DNA from: Lachnospiraceae bacterium
GTDB taxonomy: Bacteria > Bacillota > Clostridia > Lachnospirales > Lachnospiraceae
Length of the DNA: 64,000 nucleotides
NCBI GenBank assembly: GCA_910574185.1
Contig: CAJSZQ010000011.1
Location: forward strand, 49,498-113,497
Reading direction: 5' to 3'
Shown here: positions 9,182 through 18,044 of the stretch, one piece after another
How positions within the stretch are numbered: the stretch's first letter is position 1
How the letters are laid out: each line of letters begins with the position of its first letter
Made by a program: the position numbers and the translations under genes
The notes under the pieces: model-generated
What the model was told of the DNA's origin: nothing
The model's database searches: none
Seen by the model: only the letters and a program-made list of their open reading frames with translations

Positions 9182-9997
9182 ATGAAGAAGAAAATAGTTG
9201 CATTTATGTTGTGCCTGACGATGGTACTTTCCATGACGGCCTGCGGCGGAAGTGATTCTGAGGAGAAGAAGGATGCGAAGGATAATACAGAAGCAGGCGA
9301 ATCGGGAAGCGATGTAGATTACATCAAGGATAAGGGAACACTGGTAATCGGTATTACCGAGTTTGAGCCTATGGATTACAAAGATGATTCTGGCGAGTGG
9401 GTTGGTTTTGACGCGGACATGGCGAAGCTGGTTGCGGAAGAATTAGGCGTTGAGGCTGAATTTGTAGTGATTGACTGGGATACTAAGATTATGGAATTGG
9501 ATTCTAAGAACATTGATGTTGTATGGAATGGTATGACTCTGACGTCAGAGGTTACTTCCGCTATGGAGTGTACGAATGCATATTGCAACAATGCGCAGGT
9601 AGTTGTGGTACCCGGAGATAAAAAGGACGCAGATTTAGCGGGACTTACCTTTGCAGTTGAGGCGGGCTCTGCCGGAGAGGCTGCTGCCAGTGACAAGGAG
9701 TATAATATGAATGCTGTTGCATCTCAGGCGGACGCATTGATGGAAGTTGCTTCCGGAACTTCGGATGCAGCAATCATTGATCTTTTGATGGCGGGAGCCA
9801 TGATTGGTGAGGGTACCAGTTATGAAGATTTAATTCATACCGAGGAACTTACGACTGAGGAGTATGGCGTAGGATGCCGCAAGGGTTCTGATTTGGCCGA
9901 GTTTATTAACGGAATATTTGAGACGACTTACGGGGACGGGCGCATGATGGAGATTGCGGAAACCTACGGTGTTCAGGAGGCTATTGTAGAGCAGTAA
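9182..9997 (+). CDS. Amino acid ABC transporter substrate-binding lipoprotein
   Basis: A 271-residue type II-secreted lipoprotein. The signal peptide (MKKKIVAFMLCLTMVLSMTAC) ends in a lipobox cysteine at about residue 21, followed by a charged linker. The mature part is a periplasmic-binding-protein family 3 domain (GTLVIGITEFEPMDYKD, WVGFDADMAKLVAEELG, MTLTSEV). I use the ATG at 9182 with GGAGGA ahead of it. It is the capture subunit of the importer with the next two genes. Family 3 proteins bind polar amino acids; the exact ligand is not readable. Confidence 0.9.
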   Translation: MKKKIVAFMLCLTMVLSMTACGGSDSEEKKDAKDNTEAGESGSDVDYIKDKGTLVIGITEFEPMDYKDDSGEWVGFDADMAKLVAEELGVEAEFVVIDWDTKIMELDSKNIDVVWNGMTLTSEVTSAMECTNAYCNNAQVVVVPGDKKDADLAGLTFAVEAGSAGEAAASDKEYNMNAVASQADALMEVASGTSDAAIIDLLMAGAMIGEGTSYEDLIHTEELTTEEYGVGCRKGSDLAEFINGIFETTYGDGRMMEIAETYGVQEAIVEQ

Positions 9998-10025
9998 GTA
10001 AGACGAAAAAGAGAGTGAGAGTCAG

Positions 10026-10048
10026 GCAGAGGGCAGGAAGCCCTCTGC
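10026..10048 (+). promoter_or_regulatory. Intercistronic hairpin
   Basis: A perfect 9-bp stem, GCAGAGGGC / GCCCTCTGC, with loop AGGAA, between the binding-protein gene and the permease gene. Only a short T run follows. Such hairpins often stabilise the upstream message or partly terminate, giving more binding protein than permease. Confidence 0.6.
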
Positions 10049-10163
10049 TTTGTGCACGTCTTACGGTACTTGCAGGAAAGAAAGGGCACATCCGAGGCGG
10101 ATATGAGGCACGCACTCTAAGTTGGGTATAGGGTATGTTATTTTGTGAGAGAGGGAACTAAGG

Positions 10164-10820
10164 ATGTTTGGAACAGTAACATTAGAATTGATAAAGGGTC
10201 TGTGGACTACAGTACAGATATTTATATTAACGCTTATATTTTCGCTGCCGCTTGGATTGGTTTTGGGAGTCGGGAGCGCTGGAAAATGGAAGATTCTTAA
10301 GCGGGTGATTCAGGTTTTTGTATGGATTATCAGGGGAACGCCTTTGATGCTGCAGTTGATTATTATATTTTATGGTCCGGGTTTGTGGCTGGGGCATAAT
10401 ATTTGGAGCGGCAACGAGTCGGGAAGAATCACCGCAACAGTAGTGGCTTTTGTGATAAATTATGCCTGTTATTTTTCTGTTATTTTCCGCGGAGGAATTG
10501 AAGGGGTGCCGGCAGGGCAGCGAGAAGCGGGACAGGTACTTGGAATGACAAAGAGTCAGATTTTCTTTCAGATTACGCTGCTTCAGATGGTAAAGCGAGT
10601 TGTGCCGCCTATGTCCAACGAGATTATTACACTGGTCAAAGACACGTCTCTTGCCCGGATTATTGCGGCGTATGAGCTGACCTTTGCAGGATTTTCCTTT
10701 ATGAAATCAGCGGGAATTACATGGCCCTTATTCTATACAGGTGTGTTTTACCTGGCATTTATAGGGATATTGACATTGTTGTTTAATTATATTGAGAAGA
10801 AACTGGATTATTTCAGATAG
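10164..10820 (+). CDS. Amino acid ABC transporter permease (HisM/GlnP type)
   Basis: A 218-residue inner-membrane permease with about five membrane segments. It carries the EAA-loop typical of these importers (GQREAGQVLGMTKSQIFF, about residues 117-134), which docks on the ATPase. The segment opening WTTVQIFILTLIFSLPLG is the typical N-terminus. It sits in operon order binding protein - permease - ATPase, with a 14-base gap to the ATPase. Only one permease gene is present, so it likely works as a homodimer. Confidence 0.92.
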   Translation: MFGTVTLELIKGLWTTVQIFILTLIFSLPLGLVLGVGSAGKWKILKRVIQVFVWIIRGTPLMLQLIIIFYGPGLWLGHNIWSGNESGRITATVVAFVINYACYFSVIFRGGIEGVPAGQREAGQVLGMTKSQIFFQITLLQMVKRVVPPMSNEIITLVKDTSLARIIAAYELTFAGFSFMKSAGITWPLFYTGVFYLAFIGILTLLFNYIEKKLDYFR

Positions 10821-10834
10821 GAGGTGCAGACAGG

Positions 10835-11620
10835 ATGGCGATTTTAGAGGTAAAAAATATTGGAAAACATTTTGGGAGCACCGAGGTTTTGAAGGATGTA
10901 AGTTTTTCCCTGGAAGAAGGCAATGCCCTGGCGATTATTGGTTCTTCAGGGTCAGGGAAGACGACGCTGCTTCGCTGCCTGAATTTTCTGGAAAAGCCCA
11001 GTCAGGGAGAGATTCTGGTAAAAGGAAACGCTGTGTTTGACGCTTCAAGACCTGTGAAGATGAGCGAGCGGGAGCTTCGCAGGAAACGCCTGCATTTTGG
11101 TCTGGTATTTCAGGCGTTTCATCTGTTTCCACAGTATACTGCGCTGGAGAATGTTACGCTGGCGGAAAAGCTGCTTGCTCAGGAGAGAGAGGACTTTAAG
11201 AGTAATAAGAAGCAGATTATGGAAGAGATTCTGGAGCATGGCAATGCGCTGCTTGCTCAGATGGGGCTTGCCGACCGGGCGACTCACTATCCGCATCAGT
11301 TGTCTGGCGGACAGCAGCAGCGGGTGGCGATTGCCAGAGCTCTGGCGCTTAAGCCGGATATTCTGTGTTTTGACGAGCCTACGTCGGCTCTTGACCCAGA
11401 GCTTACCGGGGAGGTGCTGAAGGTGATTCGGAGCCTTGCAGAGCAGAAAACTACCATGATTATTGTAACCCATGAAATGGCGTTTGCCAGGGACGTGGCC
11501 GACCAGATTATTTTCATGGATGAAGGCTATATCGTAGAACAGGGAGATGCGAAACAAGTGATTGATAATCCGAAAGAGGAGAGAACCAGACAGTTTCTCT
11601 CCCGCTATTCACAGGGATAG
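10835..11620 (+). CDS. Amino acid ABC transporter ATP-binding protein (GlnQ type)
   Basis: A 261-residue ATPase with Walker A GSSGSGKTTLL, signature LSGGQQQRVAIARAL, Walker B ILCFDEPTSALD and H-loop THE. An insertion of roughly 20 residues in the helical domain (KLLAQEREDFKSNKKQIMEE) makes it longer than the usual 240-245. AGGAGG precedes the ATG. It is the last gene of the importer operon and is followed by a terminator. Confidence 0.93.
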   Translation: MAILEVKNIGKHFGSTEVLKDVSFSLEEGNALAIIGSSGSGKTTLLRCLNFLEKPSQGEILVKGNAVFDASRPVKMSERELRRKRLHFGLVFQAFHLFPQYTALENVTLAEKLLAQEREDFKSNKKQIMEEILEHGNALLAQMGLADRATHYPHQLSGGQQQRVAIARALALKPDILCFDEPTSALDPELTGEVLKVIRSLAEQKTTMIIVTHEMAFARDVADQIIFMDEGYIVEQGDAKQVIDNPKEERTRQFLSRYSQG

Positions 11621-11627
11621 GGATAGG

Positions 11628-11667
11628 AAAAAGAACTTCTTTCTTTTAATGCGGAAGTTCTTTTTTT
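11628..11667 (+). terminator. Terminator of amino acid ABC operon
   Basis: Stem AAAAAGAACTTC / GAAGTTCTTTTT with a 14-base loop, ending in seven T residues. Confidence 0.85.
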
Positions 11668-11770
11668 ATGCAATATCTCAAATTTTCAGATGAATAAAGG
11701 AGATTTTTCTCTCATATTATGAATTGAAAGGCTTTTTGGACAGGCTTAAAATAGATGGGGGTGATGAAAG

Positions 11771-12742
11771 ATGGAACAGAAGCAAAAAACAAGAGAATAT
11801 CTCTTTGACAATTATAAAGTATTGTTAATTGTATTGGTGGTGATTGGCCATTTTATAGAGCCATGTTATGACCAGAATCCATTTCTGTATGAATTGAAAT
11901 GGGGAATCGTGGCATTCCATATGCCGGCGTTTATTTTTATATCCGGATATTTTTCAAAGAAGAACCCGTCGTTAAAGAAGCTGGTTGGAAGTTTGATTAT
12001 CCCATATTTTGTGTATGAGGTAATCTATTATCTTGTGTACACGTTTCTGCTTGACAAAGATACGGAGTTGTATTTTACGAGGCCGAAATTCACTTTGTGG
12101 TATCTTCTGGCGTTGTTTGTATGGCGCCTGGCGGCTCCTGCGGTAAAGAAGATACCGTATTACCTCCCGGTATCCCTGGCGGCGGGATTGTTGATTGGAC
12201 TTTTTGGAATTGGGAATTTTTTGTCGATTCCAAGGATTGTTTTCTTTTTCCCATTCTTTCTGGCAGGAATGGAGTTTGACAGCTCCTGGCTTGCGAAATA
12301 TAGGAATGCCGGAGGTTATGTAGGGGCGCTTGCGATTCTGGGAGGATTTGCAATCTATTTATTTACGGACGAGTATCATCGGGGATTGCCGGTAAAGATA
12401 TTTTATGGACGGTATTCTTATGAAGCTCTTGGCTTAGAACCGGTGGAAGGGATTCTGATTAGGATTTTGTGCTACGGGATATCGTTTACATTGATTTATC
12501 TGTTTATGCTGGTGCTGCCTTCTGAGAAAAAGTCTTATTCTTATCTGGGCGAGCGGACGATGGCGATTTATATTTTTCATGGAATTATTTATAGCTGCGT
12601 GAAGCATGAATCTACCATTTTGCACTCAATCAAAAGCTATAGGGAGAGTAGTTTGTTAATCCTGTGCTGTCTGGGACTTGTGTGGGTGGTGTCGCGAAAG
12701 CCGTTTGTGCGTCTTACAAATCGGATTGCGCATTTGATGTAG
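11771..12742 (+). CDS. Membrane acyltransferase (acyltransferase 3 family)
   Basis: A 323-residue polytopic membrane protein with roughly nine to ten hydrophobic segments. The N-terminal VLLIVLVVIGHFIEP and FHMPAFIFISGYFSKK match acyltransferase-3 (OafA/NolL/WcjE-like) proteins, which O-acetylate sugars or cell-surface polymers. The histidine in the first segment (VIGHF) is the expected catalytic position. It stands 31 bases before an aminopeptidase gene and may be co-transcribed, with no obvious functional link. Acceptor unknown. Confidence 0.8.
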   Translation: MEQKQKTREYLFDNYKVLLIVLVVIGHFIEPCYDQNPFLYELKWGIVAFHMPAFIFISGYFSKKNPSLKKLVGSLIIPYFVYEVIYYLVYTFLLDKDTELYFTRPKFTLWYLLALFVWRLAAPAVKKIPYYLPVSLAAGLLIGLFGIGNFLSIPRIVFFFPFFLAGMEFDSSWLAKYRNAGGYVGALAILGGFAIYLFTDEYHRGLPVKIFYGRYSYEALGLEPVEGILIRILCYGISFTLIYLFMLVLPSEKKSYSYLGERTMAIYIFHGIIYSCVKHESTILHSIKSYRESSLLILCCLGLVWVVSRKPFVRLTNRIAHLM

Positions 12743-12773
12743 GAATGAACCGTTACATGGAAGGAGGAATAAG

Positions 12774-14207
12774 ATGAAAAGATTGTATGTGGAGGATTTA
12801 TTTCGATTTATAGAAAACAGTCCGACTGCCTTTCACGCAGTTGATACGATGAAGAAAGAACTGGAGACGCAGGGATATATCTGTCTTTTAGAAAGTGAGA
12901 ATTGGAAGTTGGAAGCGGGAGGAAAATATTACGTTATCCGCAACGGTTCCTCGTTGATTGCTTTTCGGATTCCCGCAACGGATTTCAAAGGATTTCAGAT
13001 TATGGCGAGTCACAGCGATTCGCCTTGTTTGAAAATAAAGGAAAATCCGGTATTAAAGTCAGAGAATACTTATGTGAAACTGAATGTGGAGAAATACGGC
13101 GGCATGCTGTGTGCGACCTGGTTTGACCGGCCGTTGTCTGTGGCGGGAAGATTGGTTGTTCGTGAAAATGACAGGATAATCACGAAGTTGGTCAATGTGA
13201 AAAGAGATTTACTGATGATTCCGAGCCTGGCGATTCATATGAATCGGGAGGCGAATGACGGATACCGATATAATGTGCAGAAGGACATGCTTCCATTGTA
13301 TGGCATGGATGCAAAGAGGCGACAGAAGGAATCCATGCAAACGGCTGCCGGACAGGAAACGGAAAGAAACATGTCAGAAGGGATTCTGGAAATTGGAGAG
13401 GATACGGCGCAAGTAAATTTTATGGAAATGATTGCGGGTGAAGCAGGAGTGAGTGAGCGTGAGATTCTTGGAAGCGAGCTTTATCTGTATAACCGGATGC
13501 CGGGAAGCGTGTGGGGTGCAAAAGAGGAATTTATCTCTGCGGGAAGGCTGGACGATTTGGAGTGTGTATATGCCTCTTTGCGGGCATTTCTGGAAGCGGA
13601 TGAGGGATGCGCCGTTCCGGTTCACTGCGTATTTGATAACGAGGAAGTAGGAAGCAGTACCAGACAGGGGGCGGCGTCTACTTTTCTGGCAGATACGCTG
13701 TATCGTATCTGTGAAGCTTTTGGCATGAACGGCGCGGACTATCGAAGAAGGCTGTCTGCCAGTCTTATGTTGTCTGCGGACAATGCTCATGCGGTACACC
13801 CCAATTTCCCAGATAAAGGCTGCCCGTCGAATCGTCCTGTAATGAACCGGGGGATTGTAGTGAAATTCAGCGGCAATCAGAGATATACCTCAGATGCGGT
13901 GTCGGCGGCGTTATTCCGCCGGATTTGCGGGAAAGCCGAAGTTCCGGTTCAGGTATTCACAAACCGCTCAGATATATTGGGAGGTTCAACTCTGGGAAAT
14001 ATTTCCGGCACACAGGTTGCGGTAAGTTGTGCGGATATTGGGCTTGCACAGTTGGCGATGCATTCCAGCTATGAAACGGCGGGAGCGAAAGATTTGGAGT
14101 ATCTGATACGGGCGGCGAAGATTTTTTACGAATCGTCAGTAGAAGAGGCGGGAGTGGGAGAATACCGGTTATCTACGAAAGACGAGAATCGGCGAAGGCA
14201 GGCATAG
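12774..14207 (+). CDS. M18 family aspartyl-type aminopeptidase
   Basis: A 477-residue cytoplasmic metallo-aminopeptidase that removes N-terminal, preferably acidic, residues from peptides. Zinc ligand motifs of the family are visible in order: ASHSDSP, AGRLDDL, FDNEEVGSST, SADNAHAVHPN and AMHSSYE near the C-terminus. A charged low-conservation insert lies around residues 175-210. AAGGAGG stands just before the ATG. Peptide breakdown would feed the Stickland amino acid fermentation encoded further on; that link is inference. Confidence 0.92.
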   Translation: MKRLYVEDLFRFIENSPTAFHAVDTMKKELETQGYICLLESENWKLEAGGKYYVIRNGSSLIAFRIPATDFKGFQIMASHSDSPCLKIKENPVLKSENTYVKLNVEKYGGMLCATWFDRPLSVAGRLVVRENDRIITKLVNVKRDLLMIPSLAIHMNREANDGYRYNVQKDMLPLYGMDAKRRQKESMQTAAGQETERNMSEGILEIGEDTAQVNFMEMIAGEAGVSEREILGSELYLYNRMPGSVWGAKEEFISAGRLDDLECVYASLRAFLEADEGCAVPVHCVFDNEEVGSSTRQGAASTFLADTLYRICEAFGMNGADYRRRLSASLMLSADNAHAVHPNFPDKGCPSNRPVMNRGIVVKFSGNQRYTSDAVSAALFRRICGKAEVPVQVFTNRSDILGGSTLGNISGTQVAVSCADIGLAQLAMHSSYETAGAKDLEYLIRAAKIFYESSVEEAGVGEYRLSTKDENRRRQA

Positions 14208-14280
14208 GGATTGCCTGCCTAAAAAATGCACATTGCCATTATAATTACTTATTTCGACATAAGATTTTTTAATATTAATA

Positions 14281-14309
14281 TTGCACATTGATAAAAAATA
14301 AACTATAAT
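14281..14309 (+). promoter_or_regulatory. Sigma-A promoter for the symporter gene
   Basis: TTGCAC (14281-14286), 17-base spacer, TATAAT (14304-14309): a near-consensus promoter 101 bases before the start codon. Confidence 0.8.
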
Positions 14310-14409
14310 AGATACATAGCTTATGCGGCTTTGAATTTACTCTTCTTTATCGGGGAAAGAAAGAGCAAACATCATTAGCATCATTTTGAAGAGAAAAGGA
14401 GAGAGAACT

Positions 14410-15933
14410 ATGATTAATGCTATTATTATGGGTACGATTATTGTATACCTCTGCCTGTTGATTGGCGTTGGAGTATACAATGGGAAGAAGAACAGCAATA
14501 CAGAAGACTTCTACCTCGGCGGCAGGAGGATGGGACCGCTTGTAGTTGCCATGAGCGCTGAGGCGAGCGACATGTCAAGCTGGCTTCTGATGGGACTTCC
14601 GGGAGTTGCCTATGCGACTGGTTTGGCAGATCCCTTCTGGACGGCGGCAGGGTTGGCGCTTGGTACATACTTTAACTGGCTTCTGGTATCGAGAAGATTG
14701 AGAAGGTACTCCTACAAGGTGGATGCGATTACCGTACCGTCCTTTCTGGCAAGGCGTTTCCGGGATAAGAAGAATATCATCACCGCTCTTGCAGCGCTGG
14801 TAATTGTTATATTCTTTATCCCATATACAGCTTCCGGTTTTGCAGCCTGCGGCAAGCTGTTCCATTCTTTATTTGGAATACCGTACATGACCGGCGTGCT
14901 GGTTTTTGCAGTAGTTATCGTTGTTTATACCATTATCGGAGGTTTCAGTACAGTCGCTACGAATGACTTTATTCAGAGTATGGTTATGTCCGTAGCGCTG
15001 ATTTCCATTACGATATATGGCGTGACTCATGCAGGAGGATTTGGCGCCGTTATTGATAATGCAAAGGCGCTTCCGGGGTATTTGAATTTGAATCAGAGCT
15101 TTGATGCTGTGGCGGGAGCGGCAGTGGAGTATCCGGCGTTAAAGAGCGCGTCCATGCTTGCATGGGGGTTTGGATATTTTGGTATGCCTCATATTCTGGT
15201 AAGATTCATGTCGATTGAAGATGAGAAGAAGTTGAAATTATCCAGACGTATCGGTTCTATCTGGGTAGTGATTGCCATGACTGTTGCAGTATTTATTGGT
15301 ATTGTAGGTCTCGGAATGTCCAGCGCGGGAGCAATGGAGAATCTGGAAGACAGTGAGACTGTTATTGTTGTAATCGCAAGAATGCTCAGCCAGCATGGCG
15401 TGCTTCCCGCAATCCTTGGCGGTGTGATTCTGGCAGGCATCCTGGCGGCAACCATGTCTACGGCGGACAGTCAGCTTTTGGTTGCGGCATCCGGTGTTTC
15501 AGAGAATATTATTCAGGACTTCCTGGGTATAAAACTTTCTGAGAAGAAGAGCCTTAGCATTGCGCGTATTACGATTCTTGTAATCTCTGTAGTTGGCGTA
15601 TTTCTTGCAAGAGACCCGAACTCCAGCGTATTCGGAATTGTGTCCTTTGCGTGGGCAGGCTTCGGCGGTTCTTTTGGCGCCGCTATGATTTGCGCTTTGT
15701 TCTGGAAACGCACAACTCTGCAAGGGGCGCTTGCTGGAATGATTTCAGGCGGCGTGACGGTATTTGTATGGAAGTATGCGGTTGCTCCGATGGGCGGTTT
15801 GTTCAATATTTATGAGTTGCTTCCGGCTTTTTTCGTATCGCTGGCATTTGTAATCGTAGTAAGTCTGCTGACGAAGGCTCCGGAGCAGGAGATTATCGAC
15901 GAGTTTGAATATGCAAGAGCAAAGTCTGAGTAA
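14410..15933 (+). CDS. putP: Sodium/solute symporter, PutP-like (probable Na+/proline)
   Basis: A 507-residue SSS-family carrier with about 13 membrane segments. Family motifs include DFYLGGRRMGP (residues about 27-37), ASDMSSWLLMGLPG in the substrate/sodium region, and GGVILAGILAATMSTADSQLLVAASG further on. The overall pattern best fits PutP, which imports L-proline with Na+. I start at the ATG at 14410 behind AAAGGAGA; an in-frame TTG 24 bases upstream lacks a ribosome site. Its place near the proline reductase island supports proline as substrate, though the two are about 12 kb apart. Confidence 0.85.
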   Translation: MINAIIMGTIIVYLCLLIGVGVYNGKKNSNTEDFYLGGRRMGPLVVAMSAEASDMSSWLLMGLPGVAYATGLADPFWTAAGLALGTYFNWLLVSRRLRRYSYKVDAITVPSFLARRFRDKKNIITALAALVIVIFFIPYTASGFAACGKLFHSLFGIPYMTGVLVFAVVIVVYTIIGGFSTVATNDFIQSMVMSVALISITIYGVTHAGGFGAVIDNAKALPGYLNLNQSFDAVAGAAVEYPALKSASMLAWGFGYFGMPHILVRFMSIEDEKKLKLSRRIGSIWVVIAMTVAVFIGIVGLGMSSAGAMENLEDSETVIVVIARMLSQHGVLPAILGGVILAGILAATMSTADSQLLVAASGVSENIIQDFLGIKLSEKKSLSIARITILVISVVGVFLARDPNSSVFGIVSFAWAGFGGSFGAAMICALFWKRTTLQGALAGMISGGVTVFVWKYAVAPMGGLFNIYELLPAFFVSLAFVIVVSLLTKAPEQEIIDEFEYARAKSE

Positions 15934-15966
15934 GAAAAGAATCTGCTAATATAGATATTTATAGAC

Positions 15967-16025
15967 ACAAAGGGAATGTTGCAAAATGCTTATAAGCTGC
16001 GTTTTGTAACATTCCCTTTGTTTTT
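15967..16025. terminator. Bidirectional terminator between putP and a methyltransferase gene
   Basis: ACAAAGGGAATGTT pairs with AACATTCCCTTTGT, extended inward by GCAAAA/TTTTGT and a GC-rich tip, followed by TTTTT on the plus strand and A-rich flanks for the minus strand. It serves two convergent genes. Confidence 0.85.
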
Positions 16026-16029
16026 AACT

Positions 16030-16896
16030 TTATTTTGGTAAGGCTTCCCATCGTCCGGATGCTCCGCAGGGCAGGATAAGACCTGTATCAGAGACTGGAA
16101 GTCCGATTTCTTGTGATTCGACTGAGCCATGGAAGTGTTTCAGCTCTGTGGCAAGCATATAGGTGAGTACCGCTGGAGCCAGTCCGGTGGTGTAGGAATT
16201 TACCAGAAAGAACAGCGGGGTGTCAGAGAGCAGACGTGCGCATAGTTTTATAAAAGAATGAATGGAATCTTCAATTTTCCATATCTCGCCTTTTGGTCCT
16301 CTCCCATAGGAGGGCGGGTCCATAATGACGGCGTCATAATGGTTTCCCCGGCGGATTTCCCGTTCGACAAATTTTACGCAGTCATCCACCAGCCAGCGTA
16401 TGGGCGCGTCTTTCAGATTAGAGGATACGGCGTTCTCCTTAGCCCATCCCACCATGCCTTTGGAGGCGTCGACATGGGTTACGGCGGCGCCTGCGGCAGC
16501 GGCGGCAAGGGTAGCGCCGCCGGTATAAGCGAATAGATTTAGTACTTTTACCGGTCTTTTGGCGGTTCTGATTTTCTCGGAAAACCAGTTCCAATTAGCG
16601 GCCTGCTCTGGGAAAAGTCCTGTGTGTTTAAAATTAAAAGGTTTCAAGTTGAAGGTCAGAGTTTTGTACCGAATAGTCCACTGTTTAGGCAAATCAAAAA
16701 ATTCCCACTCGCCGCCGCCTTTCTTGCTGCGATGATAGTGACCGTTAATATGCCGCCAGTTTTGATTCTTTTTGGGAGTATCCCAGATTACTTGTGGATC
16801 TGGACGTATCAGAAGATAATCTCCCCAACGTTCTAATTTTTCACCCTTACTGCAATCAATTACTTCATAGTCTTTCCATTTATCTGCAATCCACAT
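16030..16896 (-). CDS. Class I SAM-dependent methyltransferase, RlmI/RlmK-like
   Basis: A 288-residue methyltransferase. The SAM-binding motif NLFAYTGGATLAAAAAGA (about residues 120-137), the acidic VDAS after strand 2 and the catalytic MDPPSYGRG are visible; the DPPxF/Y-type motif is typical of 23S rRNA m5C/m7G enzymes related to RlmI. It lacks an obvious N-terminal PUA domain; instead the first 100 residues are rich in Trp and Lys. The RNA substrate is inferred from family. Confidence 0.85.
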   Translation of the reverse strand: MWIADKWKDYEVIDCSKGEKLERWGDYLLIRPDPQVIWDTPKKNQNWRHINGHYHRSKKGGGEWEFFDLPKQWTIRYKTLTFNLKPFNFKHTGLFPEQAANWNWFSEKIRTAKRPVKVLNLFAYTGGATLAAAAAGAAVTHVDASKGMVGWAKENAVSSNLKDAPIRWLVDDCVKFVEREIRRGNHYDAVIMDPPSYGRGPKGEIWKIEDSIHSFIKLCARLLSDTPLFFLVNSYTTGLAPAVLTYMLATELKHFHGSVESQEIGLPVSDTGLILPCGASGRWEALPK

Positions 16897-17035
16897 AATT
16901 TGTCCTCTTTCTTACTGATTGAAACACTGTATAAGTATGCGTTTGTATTTAATTTGTTCCCGGTAACATACGGGTTCATTGTAACATGACAGAATATAAA
17001 AGAAAAGTATAAAGTAAATTATGAGTTACAATATA

Positions 17036-17067
17036 GTAACAGTTCAGCCTTCCGGCTTCACTGTTAC
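17036..17067. repeat. 32-bp palindromic repeat, copy 2
   Basis: Ends GTAACAGT / ACTGTTAC with a central AGCCTTCCGGCTT palindrome; differs from the copy at 708-739 by one base (C for T). Confidence 0.75.
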
Positions 17068-17134
17068 GGAATCCGCCCATTTTAAAGTCTGCCTGCGGCA
17101 AAGGGGCGGATTCCTGGCTGCTTAAGTTTATTTG

Positions 17135-17175
17135 TAGAAGTTTTCTATAAGAAATCTACATATAGACAATTTCTA
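17135..17175. promoter_or_regulatory. Paired TAGA-N-TTCTA operator-like motifs
   Basis: Two 13-bp interrupted dyads, TAGAAGTTTTCTA (17135-17147) and TAGACAATTTCTA (17163-17175), lie 31 bases or more upstream of the -35 box of the sel operon. The same dyad, TAGAAATTTTCTA, recurs at 27238-27250 before prdC. A T-N11-A dyad at this distance is what LysR-type activators bind, and a LysR gene is in the operon. Binding is inference. Confidence 0.45.
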
Positions 17176-17205
17176 TAAAGCGACTTAAATATAGGCTGCA
17201 TCTAT

Positions 17206-17234
17206 TTGAAGAAAAGCAGGCAGGGTTATATAAT
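17206..17234 (+). promoter_or_regulatory. Promoter of the yedF-sel operon
   Basis: TTGAAG (17206-17211), 17-base spacer, TATAAT (17229-17234), about 93 bases before the yedF start. Confidence 0.65.
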
Positions 17235-17326
17235 GTTGATATAGATAAAAATATTTACCTTTGAAGCGTTTAGTGATAGAATATATCTATAAATGCCTGG
17301 GTAATATTAAGAAAGGTGGAGAAATT

Positions 17327-17929
17327 ATGGTTACAGTTAACGCAATGGGTGATAATTGCCCGATTCCGGTAATTAAGGCAAAGAAAGCAATGCAGGCATT
17401 GACAGGGCCAGAGACGATTGAAGTATTGGTGGATAATGAGATTGCGGTCCAAAATGTTACAAAGATGGCGTCTTCTTCTGGTGGAACAGTTACATCTGAA
17501 AAGTTAGGGGAAAAAGAATATAAGATTACGATTGCTATGGCAGGGGCACCGGCGACAGCTGAGGAAGATACGGCATGTATTCCGGATATGAGGGATAACA
17601 CCGTTGTGGTTGTTTCCTCTGACCGTATGGGAATTGGTAATGACGAATTGGGAAAAGTGTTGATTAAAGGGTTTATTTTTGCGGTTACCCAGCTTGATAC
17701 ACTGCCGAAGACGATGCTGTTCTATAACGGAGGCGCGACAATTACCTGCGAGGAATCAGATTCTTTGGAAGATTTGAAGTCTTTGGAGGCTCAGGGAGTC
17801 GAGATATTAACCTGCGGGACATGTCTTGACTATTATGGACTGAAAGAGAAGCTTGCAGTAGGTTCTGTAACGAATATGTACAGTATCGTAGAGAAGATGG
17901 CGGGAGCAAATAAAATATTAAGGCCATAA
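17327..17929 (+). CDS. yedF: Selenium metabolism protein YedF
   Basis: A 200-residue two-domain protein. Residues 1-70 form a TusA/SirA-like domain with the CPxP motif (DNCPIPVIKAKKAM). Residues 85-200 form a DsrE-like domain (VVVVSSDRMGIGNDELG, LFYNGGATITCEESD, CGTCLDYYGL) with cysteines suited to sulfur or selenium handling. This architecture is the one called selenium metabolism protein YedF in Sec-using bacteria. The ATG at 17327 has AAAGGTGGAG ahead of it. First gene of the sel operon; a role in delivering reduced selenium to SelD is inferred from context. Confidence 0.9.
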   Translation: MVTVNAMGDNCPIPVIKAKKAMQALTGPETIEVLVDNEIAVQNVTKMASSSGGTVTSEKLGEKEYKITIAMAGAPATAEEDTACIPDMRDNTVVVVSSDRMGIGNDELGKVLIKGFIFAVTQLDTLPKTMLFYNGGATITCEESDSLEDLKSLEAQGVEILTCGTCLDYYGLKEKLAVGSVTNMYSIVEKMAGANKILRP

Positions 17930-18044
17930 ACAAGCGTAATAAGGAGAAGCGCCGACTATTGAATTTCTGGCGCTTTGAGATAGATTCCTGCAGCTTTTGG
18001 CCGCAGGAATTGTAAATTAACAAAGTTTTTTTGAAGGAGATTGT

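Larger units (their letters stand above)
16897..17326. other. 430-base intergenic region with repeat, hairpin, motif sites and promoter
   Basis: No gene is seen. From left to right it holds the start region of the minus-strand methyltransferase, the 32-bp palindrome copy 2 (17036-17067), a hairpin GGAATCCGCCC / GGGCGGATTCC (about 17068-17114), two TAGA-N-TTCTA motifs (17135-17175) and a sigma-A-type promoter (17206-17234) for the selenium operon. Confidence 0.7.
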
